From Candidatus Cloacimonadota bacterium (GTDB lineage Bacteria; Cloacimonadota; Cloacimonadia; JGIOTU-2), in NCBI GenBank assembly GCA_030613025.1, contig JAUWMT010000004.1:22345-86344 (forward strand): DNA of 64,000 bases, given 5' to 3'. Under the pieces are notes generated by a model. The model ran no database searches, was not told the origin of the DNA, and worked only from the letters and a program-made list of their open reading frames with translations. The position numbers and the translations under genes are program-made. This document shows, piece by piece, positions 9,444 through 17,984 of the stretch (position 1 is its first letter; each line of letters begins with the position of its first letter).

Positions 9444-10022
9444 TCATCTTTTTACGATTCCATTGAAAAGAATTTCCATGAGTTTATCAATATTTGATTC
9501 AATTTCAGGAAAAGAAATACCTGTTGACCAAGGATACTCCATACCTTTTAAAGCGGAAGCAATTGCAAAAGCTGTTAATTCTATATCGTTAATATCAAAG
9601 ATTCCGTTATCTTCTCCTTCCTGCAAAATTTCCCGGATTGTAAACAGTTCTTCTTTACTGTTCTTTTCCCGTATTTTTTCAATGAAGGCATAATGCTCCA
9701 GATACTCATCTTTAAGGGCACTATTGATATTAACAAGTTCTTTGAGATATTCCATTTTCTTCAAAATGTAGATTTTCATTTTCTTTTGTGGAGTATCTTC
9801 ATTGTTTATCACGTCTCTTATTTTTTCTTTGAGATATTTGTTTTCTTGCTCAACAACTTCTTTAAATATATCTTCTTTGCTTTGGAAATAATGATACAAA
9901 GAAGCTTTTCCCATTCGGGCTGCCTTGGCAATCTCATCAACTGTTGTTTTTATTAAACCATATTTTGAAAATATATTTTGAGCAACCTGGGTAATGATTT
10001 TCTTTTTTTCATTTCCTTTCAA
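9444..10022 (-). CDS. TetR/AcrR-family transcriptional regulator
   Basis: 192 residues. The N-terminal helix-turn-helix reads FSKYGLIKTTVDEIAKAARMGKASLYHYFQSKEDIF, a textbook TetR DNA-binding domain. The C-terminal helical part (ligand/dimerisation) is variable, as usual. It lies upstream of the radical SAM-GNAT-RND operon on the same strand, so it is the natural candidate repressor of that operon and of itself. A perfect inverted repeat lies 39 bases upstream of its start (10061-10080) and may be its operator. TetR proteins next to RND exporters commonly sense lipophilic ligands. The ligand here is unknown. Confidence 0.92.
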   Translation of the reverse strand: MKGNEKKKIITQVAQNIFSKYGLIKTTVDEIAKAARMGKASLYHYFQSKEDIFKEVVEQENKYLKEKIRDVINNEDTPQKKMKIYILKKMEYLKELVNINSALKDEYLEHYAFIEKIREKNSKEELFTIREILQEGEDNGIFDINDIELTAFAIASALKGMEYPWSTGISFPEIESNIDKLMEILFNGIVKR

Positions 10023-10060
10023 ACAAACCGCCTATTTTTCGAACAATTAAGTTTTAGGGT

Positions 10061-10080
10061 CGAATAATATTTCGTATTCG
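10061..10080. promoter_or_regulatory. Candidate TetR operator
   Basis: CGAATA and TATTCG form a perfect 6-base inverted repeat separated by 8 bases, 39 bases upstream of the TetR start codon. Arrangement and position fit an autoregulatory TetR operator. A related but imperfect TATTCG...GTTCGA stretch occurs near 9398-9424, in front of the first radical SAM gene. No binding data. Confidence 0.45.
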
Positions 10081-10260
10081 GTTGTGTCAATATTATTTAT
10101 TTATTTTTCTGCATGTCCCCAAAAACTTAAAGAAACATGGCAATTTCAGAGAGTGTAATATGGAGAAAGGAAAATGGAGAACGGAGAAATTTTTCAATGT
10201 TCAATTTTCTTGACTGATTTAAAGATATATAATGATTAAAGGAAAACAAAGGAGTCAGAT

Positions 10261-10983
10261 ATGAAAAATTATGTAAAAATATTACTTATACTATTATTAG
10301 TGGGGTCAGCATTCATGCTTACCAATTGTGATTCACCTCTTTCGGACGAACGGCTGAACGATCCTTCAAAGATCTCGCCCACTCTTACGATTGAACGCAC
10401 CTATGACAATTCGAAAAACCTCAAAGGTGAGGCAATTGCTCATCTTTTTGATAAAAATCTTGCCCTTGTAAGAATTAAAGACGGCGGAGTTTATGTGAAT
10501 GGAACAGCTCTTACTCTTGAGTATTATATAACCGGGGGACCATATTATGAAACCACCGGCAATTACCCGATTAATCATAATACGGTCTACACTATGACCG
10601 TCAAAATGAGCAATGGAGATGAGTATGACTCTGAAGTGAGAACACAATTTCAGGATTTGCACACTTTTAACATTCCAGGCACATTTAATAATACAGATGA
10701 TGTTCAGATAAGCTGGGAAGAAATTATTCCGGATCATCCTATGTGCCTCGAGTTCTCTTATGAAGACGATTCAGGAGTCGGTTCAGTATATATTGACATT
10801 CCTGAAGATAGCGTAAATACAGGCAGTTATACGATACCTCATGAAAATTTTGCAACACTTGCAGGCAAGACAGTTCAGGCAAAAATAGTGTCAGAAAAAT
10901 TCGGCACAGCGAATGAGCATTTTAAAACAACTGCCTCGATATCTTCACAATTTGCTGTTATTGTAGAATGTCATATTAATTAG
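10261..10983 (+). CDS. Predicted lipoprotein, unknown function (240 aa)
   Basis: Signal sequence MKNYVKILLILLLVGSAFML followed by a lipobox-like LTNC marks a lipoprotein. The mature part has repeated beta-rich stretches (GGVYVNGTALTLEYYITGG, VYTMTVKMSNGDEYDSEVRT) that look like one or two immunoglobulin-like folds, and no catalytic motif. A good ribosome site (GGAG) precedes the ATG. It is followed after a few bases by a PAP2 phosphatase gene on the same strand. I do not recognise a named family. Confidence 0.7.
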   Translation: MKNYVKILLILLLVGSAFMLTNCDSPLSDERLNDPSKISPTLTIERTYDNSKNLKGEAIAHLFDKNLALVRIKDGGVYVNGTALTLEYYITGGPYYETTGNYPINHNTVYTMTVKMSNGDEYDSEVRTQFQDLHTFNIPGTFNNTDDVQISWEEIIPDHPMCLEFSYEDDSGVGSVYIDIPEDSVNTGSYTIPHENFATLAGKTVQAKIVSEKFGTANEHFKTTASISSQFAVIVECHIN

Positions 10984-11000
10984 TAACGTTGCTCTCACTC

Positions 11001-11606
11001 ATGTTTCATTTTCTCATTCAGGTTGATAGATCCGTATTCCTGTTTTTCAATAAAACTCTAGCAAATTCGTTTTTTGATACGATATTTCCAATCATTACCG
11101 AGCCGAGAAACTGGCTTATCGTTGGGCTGATAGTAATGATCTTCTTCATTTTCAAAGAGAAGAAAAAGGCGATTGGGATCATAGCTCTTGTACTTGTTGC
11201 TGCAGCGCTTTCCGACCTGATCGCATACCGAATATTAAAACCACTTTTCAGTCGGCTTCGACCATGTCATCCTGAATTTTTTATTGAAGGTGGCAGATTT
11301 CTGATTGGTATGAAAACCTCATTTTCCTTTCCTTCTAACCATGCAATGAATATGTTCACTGCTGCAACAGTTCTCTCTTATTTTTATCAAAAATACTCCG
11401 GCTACTTCTTCGGCTTTGCAGCTCTGATAGGCTTTTCCCGAATTTATGTAGGCGTTCATTATCCCCTCGATATAATCGGAGGAGCGGTCTTCGGTATAAT
11501 TCTTGGCAGCGGTGTGTATTGGAGTTATGTTGGTATAAAAGTGTGTATAAGAAGGAGAGCGAATCCCAAAAAAGATAATGAAGCTCATGCAGAAGCAGAT
11601 AAATGA
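11001..11606 (+). CDS. PAP2-family phosphatase (membrane)
   Basis: The open frame begins with a TTG at 10989, and the first ATG is at 11001. Neither has an obvious ribosome site, so the start is uncertain. The polytopic protein carries the three phosphatase motifs of the PAP2/undecaprenyl-diphosphatase superfamily: KPLFSRLRPCH, PSNHAMN (Asn in place of the usual Gly of PSGH) and SRIYVGVHYPLD. Members dephosphorylate lipid phosphates such as undecaprenyl diphosphate or phosphatidic acid at the membrane's outer face. The preceding lipoprotein gene ends a few bases upstream, so the two are probably co-transcribed. Confidence 0.88.
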   Translation: MFHFLIQVDRSVFLFFNKTLANSFFDTIFPIITEPRNWLIVGLIVMIFFIFKEKKKAIGIIALVLVAAALSDLIAYRILKPLFSRLRPCHPEFFIEGGRFLIGMKTSFSFPSNHAMNMFTAATVLSYFYQKYSGYFFGFAALIGFSRIYVGVHYPLDIIGGAVFGIILGSGVYWSYVGIKVCIRRRANPKKDNEAHAEADK

Positions 11607-11696
11607 TTTTTAGTTTGATATTTTACAATTATGAGTTTATTCTAAAAAAGCAATCAACCACGAAAGTCACGAAAATACACGAAAAAAGAAATTTAA

Positions 11697-11730
11697 ACCT
11701 TGCGAATGGTTGTTAAACCTTCGCAATGGT
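11697..11730. repeat. Dispersed short repeat (ACCTTGCGAATGGTT family)
   Basis: A 34-base unit starting ACCTTGCGAATGGTTG and ending TTCGCAATGGT matches the left arm of the hairpin element at 36267-36343 with few differences. Each unit itself looks like two half-copies (CCTTGCGAATGGTT and CCTTCGCAATGGTT). Just before it, 11655-11683 holds a CCACGAAAGTCACGAAAA-type tract, a sequence style that recurs in intergenic DNA of related genomes from memory. Likely a short interspersed element in the gap between convergent genes. Confidence 0.6.
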
Positions 11731-11742
11731 TGGGAACCTAGA

Positions 11743-13023
11743 TCACGTTTTCAGCTTTTTCTTCTTTGCGGCAGGGAAGAGAATATTATTGAGGATCAAT
11801 CTATAGCCGGGTGAGTTTTTGTGCAGTTCAAGAAGAGTGGGAGGGTCTCCGATACGGTGTTGATAATCTTCCGGATCATGCCCACCATAAAAAGTGAATG
11901 TGCCTCTTCCGAAATTCCCATGTAGATATTTAACCTCATTTGCTCCCTCAACTTCGCCAAGTATAATGACGCTATTTTTCACAAATTCTTTATGATAGGA
12001 TGTTGTTTGCCCGAGAAAGCCGTTTACAACATTTACATGGCACTGCGTGAGCATGGTGGGAACAGGGTCATACTTTGCGGAAAATTGGAAAAGCGTAAAA
12101 TAGTCCGCTTCAGCACCCCTTATTTGCGCATAGTTACTTGCGTCTATGCTCGAGAATTCATACTCATAAGGATTTTTCACAAGTGAAAAATTTTCAAAAG
12201 CAAATGTTCTTTCAAAATTGAGTTTTTGCTCAGCTTGGAAGTCCATAGGATCACCGTCAAAAGGTACATCGCAAATATCAATTGCTTGAGCTGCCTGGGC
12301 AATATCATAGGTATCTGTGGCAGCACACATTGCAAAGAGGAATCCCCCGTTTTTTACATAATCCCTGATCATCTGCACAACTGCATGCTTTAGCTGCCAG
12401 ACTTTGCCGAAACCAAGCTTGTGAGCAAGCTCTTCATCGATCTGCTGTATTTCTTGGTACCAGTTCGTGCTGTGGAAGCCGGCATAGAATTTTCCGAACT
12501 GTCCTGTAAAATCTTCATGATGGAGATGAAGCCAATCATAGTCTTCCAGTTTTCCTTGCAGAACCTCAGTATCATACACAGTATCATAGGGAATTTCAGC
12601 ATAAACCAGCGCAAGTGTGACCGCATCGTCCCAGGGCTCTCCGGCGAATCCGTGAAGCTGCCCTGCTTTACTCTCCGGCAGTGTATATACTACGATCTTT
12701 GGAGCTTTTTCAAGATGGACGATATCCATATTGGATTTTTCAATTGTCTGCTCAATAGCAAGATAATCCATTGGAGAAATATGCTCGTAGGAAACACCTT
12801 TCATGCGGCACAGGGCTTCAAGTTCATCAGTTTCGGGTATTAAAAATGAGCCACCCCTGTAATTAAGAAGCCATTTGCCGTCGTAACCGTTTTCCAGTGT
12901 TTTATAAACTACGCCGTATGCTTTGAGGTGGTCGGTCTGAGAGAAATCCATCGGGATGAGAAGGTCTGAATATACCAAAATTGGAATGAAGATAATGAGA
13001 ATAAAAACCGCTATTTTTTTCAT
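11743..13023 (-). CDS. Exported protein of the family usually labelled 'asparagine synthetase B'
   Basis: 426 residues. A signal peptide (MKKIAVFILIIFIPILVYS) is followed by LLIPMDFSQTDHLKAYGVVY and the LLNYRGGSFLIP stretch. This matches, from memory, a family of about 420 residues in Bacteroidetes-like genomes that databases call asparagine synthetase B. The sequence lacks an N-terminal catalytic Cys2 glutaminase and any ATP-pyrophosphatase loop (SGGxDS). The middle region (GGFLFAMCAATDTYD) resembles a class-I glutamine-amidotransferase-like fold. The asparagine synthetase name therefore looks wrong. It starts immediately after the HemW stop codon, last in the acyl-CoA ligase-LepB-HemW operon. 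True function unknown. Confidence 0.65.
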   Translation of the reverse strand: MKKIAVFILIIFIPILVYSDLLIPMDFSQTDHLKAYGVVYKTLENGYDGKWLLNYRGGSFLIPETDELEALCRMKGVSYEHISPMDYLAIEQTIEKSNMDIVHLEKAPKIVVYTLPESKAGQLHGFAGEPWDDAVTLALVYAEIPYDTVYDTEVLQGKLEDYDWLHLHHEDFTGQFGKFYAGFHSTNWYQEIQQIDEELAHKLGFGKVWQLKHAVVQMIRDYVKNGGFLFAMCAATDTYDIAQAAQAIDICDVPFDGDPMDFQAEQKLNFERTFAFENFSLVKNPYEYEFSSIDASNYAQIRGAEADYFTLFQFSAKYDPVPTMLTQCHVNVVNGFLGQTTSYHKEFVKNSVIILGEVEGANEVKYLHGNFGRGTFTFYGGHDPEDYQHRIGDPPTLLELHKNSPGYRLILNNILFPAAKKKKLKT

Positions 13024-14157
13024 TTATACAAACTCGCTTAAAATTTCATCGGAAACAAAGAATGCTTTTTTTGTAAGTTTCAAATGATCATTTTCAACTG
13101 TCAAATATCCGAGCTTCGAATACTTATTTATTATTTCAGAATACTCATCAGTTACATCAAAATTAAATTCCTTTTTAAGATATGATAAAGAAACTCCCTG
13201 GCTCAAGCGAAGCCCAAGAAAGATCAGGTCGGAGATGTATTCTCTTTCTGAAATAACCTTCTTGGTTTTACATACAGATTGATCATTTTGCATGTATGTA
13301 ATGTAGCGGTGAACATCTGCAATATTATCTCTACGGGTCATGTCATAAAAAGTGTGAGCAGCAGCACCGCATCCGATATATTCTTTTCCTTTCCAACATG
13401 AAATATTGTGTTGAGATCCATATCCCTTTTTCGAAAAGTTCGAAATCTCATATTGAAAAAAGCCATTGATTTCCAGGAATGATAACATCCTAAAATACAT
13501 CTCTTTTTGCACGTCTTCAGAAGGAAAGGTGTATTGATCCTGCGCATCAAAAAGTGGCGTTCCCTTTTCCAGAGACAGGCAGTATGATGAAATGTGTTTT
13601 GGTTCGAGCTCGATCGCTTTTTGAAGACTTTTCATCCATGCTTCATATGTTTGTCCGGGAATTCCATACATCAAATCGAGTGAAATATTTTCTGTGCAAT
13701 GATCTCTTACCATTTCGACTGCCGGGCGGATTTCTCTTTCGGAATGAATCCTTCCAAGAATTTTAAGCTCATCATCATTAAAGGATTGCACGCCAATGCT
13801 CACGCGGTTTATACCAAGGATTTTCCAGTTTTGTGCTGCTTCTTTTGTGATAGTTGCCGGATTTACTTCGATGGTTACTTCAATATTGGGAGGAGTAGAG
13901 AAAGTGTCATTGATTGCAGAAAAAAGTGAGAGGAGATGCGGAAAGGATAGAAGAGAAGGTGTTCCTCCGCCAAGGTAGATAGAAGTTAATGTATTGTTTC
14001 TGTTTTTGTATTGGGAAATCTCTTTTGCGAGTGAACGTATATAGTTTTCTGTCAGTTTAGCATCATAAGGAATTGAGTAGAAATTACAATAACTGCACTT
14101 TTTATTACAAAAGGGAATATGTATATAGAGAGAAATTTCTTTCACAGGTGGGAACAA
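13024..14157 (-). CDS. hemW: Radical SAM haem chaperone HemW
   Basis: 377 residues. It begins SLYIHIPFCNKKCSYCNFYS, with Cys17, Cys21 and Cys24 plus the extra Cys-Phe/Tyr pattern of the HemW/HemN group. It continues with IYLGGGTPSLL, IEVNPATI and GVQSFNDDELKILGR, and has a HemW C-terminal domain. It lacks the extra N-terminal region of oxygen-independent coproporphyrinogen III oxidase HemN, so HemW (haem insertion chaperone) is the better call. It lies 18 bases after the lepB gene and directly abuts the downstream exported-protein gene. Confidence 0.9.
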   Translation of the reverse strand: MFPPVKEISLYIHIPFCNKKCSYCNFYSIPYDAKLTENYIRSLAKEISQYKNRNNTLTSIYLGGGTPSLLSFPHLLSLFSAINDTFSTPPNIEVTIEVNPATITKEAAQNWKILGINRVSIGVQSFNDDELKILGRIHSEREIRPAVEMVRDHCTENISLDLMYGIPGQTYEAWMKSLQKAIELEPKHISSYCLSLEKGTPLFDAQDQYTFPSEDVQKEMYFRMLSFLEINGFFQYEISNFSKKGYGSQHNISCWKGKEYIGCGAAAHTFYDMTRRDNIADVHRYITYMQNDQSVCKTKKVISEREYISDLIFLGLRLSQGVSLSYLKKEFNFDVTDEYSEIINKYSKLGYLTVENDHLKLTKKAFFVSDEILSEFV

Positions 14158-14175
14158 ACTATTGATGCAATTCAG

Positions 14176-14904
14176 CTATTTCGGGATTTTGAGTATCCTG
14201 CTCCACCGGATCTTATGATGATCTCCCATTGACCAGTAAATGATCATCGGAACACCCTTTATATACTCCCGTTCAAGGAATCCCCAATATCGGGAATCAT
14301 TACTGTTATCCCGATTATCACCCATTACGAAATAGCAGCTGTCCGGCACAACAATAGGACCAAAATTATCCCTGCTTCCCATAAATTCATTATTGATATA
14401 CAGGCGTCCCTGCTCGCGCGGAATTATCCTGAAATCCGTATGTTGCGAGTAATTTTCTTTAATATATTTCCCGTTGATATAGATATTTTTGTCTATGATC
14501 TGCAGGGTGTCACGTGGTACACCGATGATACGTTTTATGAAATCTCTGCGCTTATAGAATTTGAAGAAGAAGTTCTTTTTATCCCAGTAGATCGGACGGA
14601 TCAATTTTGCATATCTTTCTGCGGGTTCAGGATGATAGGAATCAAAGGGATATTTAAAGATAACGGGTTCGAACTGCTTTGGTTCTCTAAACCAGTAAAT
14701 GAATTTATTTGCTACAAGCTGATCACCTTTTAGAAAAGTACTCTCCATAGATTCAGATGGTATGAGGAAGGTTTCGATCAGAAAAGTCCGAATAATTATC
14801 GCTGCAATGCCTGCGAAGATTATCGCTTCGATCCATTCGCGAAGTACGGATTTCTTTTTCTTTTTTCCTTTTAATTCAGCTTTTTTATCCTTAGGTTTTG
14901 CCAT
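14176..14904 (-). CDS. lepB: Signal peptidase I
   Basis: 242 residues. After a basic cytoplasmic leader (KKKKK) comes one transmembrane segment (about 26-45), then the catalytic-serine box PSESMEST (Ser52), the general-base box DFIKRIIGVPRD (Lys124) and the MGDNRDNSNDSRYWG box of type I signal peptidases. The enzyme cleaves Sec and Tat signal peptides on the periplasmic side of the inner membrane. Only one transmembrane anchor is evident. It is third-to-last in a four-gene minus-strand operon (acyl-CoA ligase, lepB, hemW, exported protein). Confidence 0.95.
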   Translation of the reverse strand: MAKPKDKKAELKGKKKKKSVLREWIEAIIFAGIAAIIIRTFLIETFLIPSESMESTFLKGDQLVANKFIYWFREPKQFEPVIFKYPFDSYHPEPAERYAKLIRPIYWDKKNFFFKFYKRRDFIKRIIGVPRDTLQIIDKNIYINGKYIKENYSQHTDFRIIPREQGRLYINNEFMGSRDNFGPIVVPDSCYFVMGDNRDNSNDSRYWGFLEREYIKGVPMIIYWSMGDHHKIRWSRILKIPK

Positions 14905-14927
14905 TCAGTTCGTCTCCATCCTATGTA

Positions 14928-16466
14928 TTATGATTTATGTTTTTTGCCATTATCGAGATATTCGCGGCAGATATGTTCAACTTCTCTGAAATTCACCTTT
15001 CCGGTTCCCATCATTGGGATATCCTCGATAACATGGTAATCTTTTGGTATGGCGATAGAGGGAAGATCCTTTGCCATCTGTTTCTGTATTTTTTTGAAAT
15101 CGACTTCAGCCGTGGTGAGTGCCGCAACGATATCTGCGCCCTTTGTGGGATTCGGGACATCAACAACACAGCAGATCACGTCATCCGGAAGCAGTTTATT
15201 AAGCACGTCTTCGACCTTTACAAGGGAGACCATCTCACCGCCGATCTTCACGAATCTGCGCAAGCGTCCACGATGCCACAGGAAGCCATCTTCATCCATA
15301 ACGCCCATGTCGCCAGTATCATACCAGCCGTTATGAATACGAAGTGTAGTTTCTTCGATATCGCCATAGTAGCCCTTCATAACAAGGTCACCCTTAACTA
15401 TTATTTTGCCCTCTTTGCCCCGAGGAAGTTCTTCATCGGTTTCTCGGTCGAGAATTTTGACCTGAACTCCAGGCATGGGCTTTCCTATACTGCCGGGTTT
15501 GTTTGCTTCTTTTGTATTAACTGAGATTACAGGACTTGTCTCGGTTGTACCGTATCCCTCGAGAAGTTCTATACCATGCTGCTTTTTATATCCTTCACGA
15601 AGTTGATCTGTAAGCTTGTCCGCACCTGCACATGCAATTCTAACTGAAGAGAAATCTCCCGGGTGAGAACGCTTTAAGTAGCCGAAGAAGAAAGAAGGAG
15701 TGCCAATCATGATGGTAATTTTATATTTTTTGATTGAATCAATGATGTTTTTATATTCGAGTGGATTTGCATGAGCAACGACCGCAGAACCAACAAAAAG
15801 AGGTATCCAGAAATTAGTGGTAAGTCCAAAAACATGGAAGAGTGGAAGATTGCCTAAAAATATATCTTCATGAGAAAACTCAAATACCTCAGTAATTGCA
15901 TGAATATTATGAAACAGATTTTTGTGAGTGAGCTGTACTGCTTTGGGGTCTTTTTCGCTACCACTTGTAAAAAGAATGACGGAAGTCTCATCTTCATCTC
16001 CGTGCTGAACAGATTTTTGCAACATATCTGTGGGCAGCTTGGAACGGAGAGCAGCCTTGAGCTTATCTCCTGTTGTGAGGGATGCCATGATATCCTCAAG
16101 AAAAACCATGCCATCAACAAATTCAATGTTGAGCTTTTCAAGTAATTTTTTACTTGTGATGATGGTCTTGAAACTGCATTTTTCCTGCGCGTATATGCAG
16201 TTTTTAGCAGCTCCTGTCGAATAATTTATCATCACGGGTATTTTTCCGCTCATTAATGAACCAATTATCGAAAGCATGCATCCGGCTGAGGTTGGGACCA
16301 TTATTCCGATATATTGTCCGCGGTAAGCTGAGAATTTCTTTGCTAATATGAAAGAGGCGATAAGCATTTTATCAAAAGTAATGTCTTTTTCGGTGGCTTG
16401 ATCGTAGATTGCGATCTTTTTGGAGTATTTTTTCGCCGTTGAAATAAACGCTTGTTGTAATTGCAT
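14928..16466 (-). CDS. AMP-dependent acyl-CoA/acyl-acid ligase
   Basis: 512 residues of the ANL (acyl-adenylate-forming) superfamily. The phosphate-binding P-loop-like motif is VILFTSGSEKDPKAVQLTHKN, followed by LEGYGTTETSPVIS (adenine-binding A5), WYDTGDMG (A7), the hinge RLRRFVKIGGEMV and a C-terminal catalytic lysine region (GTGKVNFRE). It resembles the synthetase part of 2-acylglycerophosphoethanolamine acyltransferase/acyl-ACP synthetase (Aas) proteins more than a housekeeping long-chain ligase, but no acyltransferase domain is fused. It is the first gene of the operon running into lepB and hemW. Confidence 0.88.
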   Translation of the reverse strand: MQLQQAFISTAKKYSKKIAIYDQATEKDITFDKMLIASFILAKKFSAYRGQYIGIMVPTSAGCMLSIIGSLMSGKIPVMINYSTGAAKNCIYAQEKCSFKTIITSKKLLEKLNIEFVDGMVFLEDIMASLTTGDKLKAALRSKLPTDMLQKSVQHGDEDETSVILFTSGSEKDPKAVQLTHKNLFHNIHAITEVFEFSHEDIFLGNLPLFHVFGLTTNFWIPLFVGSAVVAHANPLEYKNIIDSIKKYKITIMIGTPSFFFGYLKRSHPGDFSSVRIACAGADKLTDQLREGYKKQHGIELLEGYGTTETSPVISVNTKEANKPGSIGKPMPGVQVKILDRETDEELPRGKEGKIIVKGDLVMKGYYGDIEETTLRIHNGWYDTGDMGVMDEDGFLWHRGRLRRFVKIGGEMVSLVKVEDVLNKLLPDDVICCVVDVPNPTKGADIVAALTTAEVDFKKIQKQMAKDLPSIAIPKDYHVIEDIPMMGTGKVNFREVEHICREYLDNGKKHKS

Positions 16467-16568
16467 TTTGGCTCCTTACGGGCTATTATTTTATTTGCGA
16501 AAACAAAATTCCGTTAGGACATATGCAATGTCAATATTTTCATTTATTGAAAGCAAGTGTGGAAAAAA

Positions 16569-16596
16569 TTGACACTACATCAGTGCAGCTTAAATT
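16569..16596 (+). promoter_or_regulatory. Possible promoter of the M50 peptidase-scpA pair, leaderless mRNA suspected
   Basis: TTGACA at 16569-16574 and TAAATT at 16591-16596 are separated by 16 bases. A transcript from this promoter would begin at or next to the ATG at 16603. No Shine-Dalgarno sequence precedes that ATG, so a leaderless message is possible. Sequence match only. Confidence 0.35.
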
Positions 16597-16602
16597 TCTA
16601 AT

Positions 16603-17229
16603 ATGAATATTTTACAGCAGTTCTTTATTTTAATATTTCCTATACTCTTTGCATTGACCATCCATGAATTCTCACATGGATACGCTGCATACAAGTTAGG
16701 AGATGATACCGCCAAAAGAGCGGGACGACTGACGCTCAATCCGTTAAAACATCTCGATCCTATCGGGACGATAATGCTTTTTATTGCAAAAATAGGATGG
16801 GCAAAACCTGTTCCAATTAACCCATATAATTTTAAAAATATGAAAAGAGACATAGCAATCGTTTCTCTTGCAGGTCCCTTTGCGAACTTTATCAGTGCAA
16901 TTGCTTTCAGCATAATTTTTAATCTTTTATACTCCCCGACCGCCCCACAAAATATTTTTATTCTGATAATATTTTATACAATTTTTATTAACATTGCTTT
17001 GGGATTATTTAACCTGATCCCAATTCCACCTCTCGATGGCTCGAAGATATTCGGTGCGCTTCTTCCCGACAGGTTATATTACAAATATCAGCAGTTTGAG
17101 CGAAAAGGCATGTTCCTTTTTATAGCAATAATTTTGATCAGTAACTTTGCAGGGCTGAATATCATTGGAGGGGTTATTCTTCCTCCTATCAGATTTTTTG
17201 TGAGATTACTTACAGGGGTTTCAATATAA
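16603..17229 (+). CDS. M50 (site-2 protease family) membrane metallopeptidase
   Basis: 208 residues, four to five hydrophobic segments. The zinc-binding motif HEFSH (His21, Glu22, His25) lies in the first membrane segment, followed by GYAAYKLGDDTAKRAGRLTLNP. The third ligand motif is NLIPIPPLDGSKI (Asp145). This is the compact M50 type (like Bacillus YwhC or ScpA-adjacent homologues) without a PDZ domain. It cleaves within the membrane in regulated proteolysis. It is six bases upstream of scpA, an arrangement often seen in bacteria. Confidence 0.92.
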   Translation: MNILQQFFILIFPILFALTIHEFSHGYAAYKLGDDTAKRAGRLTLNPLKHLDPIGTIMLFIAKIGWAKPVPINPYNFKNMKRDIAIVSLAGPFANFISAIAFSIIFNLLYSPTAPQNIFILIIFYTIFINIALGLFNLIPIPPLDGSKIFGALLPDRLYYKYQQFERKGMFLFIAIILISNFAGLNIIGGVILPPIRFFVRLLTGVSI

Positions 17230-17234
17230 CAAAT

Positions 17235-17984
17235 ATGATAGAAGAAGCAGCTCAGGTCGAACAAAAAGATAAGTATAATATCAAACTGCCGAATTTTGAA
17301 GGTCCCCTCGACCTTCTTCTTTATCTAATACGTAAACATAAGATTGATATTTACGATATACCGATCGCATTTATGCTTGAAGAATATCTAAAATACCTTT
17401 CCGTGATGGAAGATCTGGATATTTCTATTGAGGGCGAATTCATGGAGATGGCTGCAACGCTTATTCAGATAAAATTGCGTTCACTTCTGCCAAAGTCTGT
17501 TGAGGAAGATTTGGAAGATCCACGTACTGAGCTTGTGAACAATCTTCTTGCATACCAGAAAGTGAAAGAAACGACAGAAATACTTTCTGAGCTCGCAGAA
17601 GAGAATAGGTATTATTTTTACAGATCAATGGATGATGATGCACGAAAAGAAATACAGCAGTCGGCAGTGAGCTATGTATTGGAACAGAAAGATGTTGACT
17701 TGTACGATCTCATAAAAGTGTTGCAAAAATTCATCATTCAAAAACCGCAAGAGATCTCTGAAAATATTTCTCTTGATGAATATAAAATAGAGGTAAAAAT
17801 AAAAGAGCTAAGAAAGCTCCTTCGCAGTCATAAAAAAATTCTCTTTTCAGACCTCATCAAGCATAGCAGCAGGGTCGAAGTTATAGCTTTTTTCCTAGCG
17901 ATCCTCGAGCTGATGAAGCGGAAAAAGGTGAGCGTATTTCAAAGCAAACAGTTTTCAGAAATACATATAAATAAAAATTTCTAA
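17235..17984 (+). CDS. scpA: Segregation and condensation protein ScpA
   Basis: 249 residues. It has the ScpA kleisin N-terminal signature LPNFEGPLDLLLYLIRKHKIDIYDIPI and the LIQIKLRSLLPK segment, with a C-terminal winged-helix end (KVSVFQSKQFSEI). ScpA bridges SMC heads and, with ScpB, forms the bacterial condensin that organises and segregates the chromosome. scpB, which normally follows, is not next to it here; the next 380 bases hold no gene. It is translated from a message shared with the M50 peptidase gene. Confidence 0.93.
   Translation: MIEEAAQVEQKDKYNIKLPNFEGPLDLLLYLIRKHKIDIYDIPIAFMLEEYLKYLSVMEDLDISIEGEFMEMAATLIQIKLRSLLPKSVEEDLEDPRTELVNNLLAYQKVKETTEILSELAEENRYYFYRSMDDDARKEIQQSAVSYVLEQKDVDLYDLIKVLQKFIIQKPQEISENISLDEYKIEVKIKELRKLLRSHKKILFSDLIKHSSRVEVIAFFLAILELMKRKKVSVFQSKQFSEIHINKNF

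Noticed and set aside
10210..10233. TTGACT/TATAAT promoter for the 10261 lipoprotein
   Set aside because: Spacing is only 12 bases, too short for a normal sigma-70 promoter.
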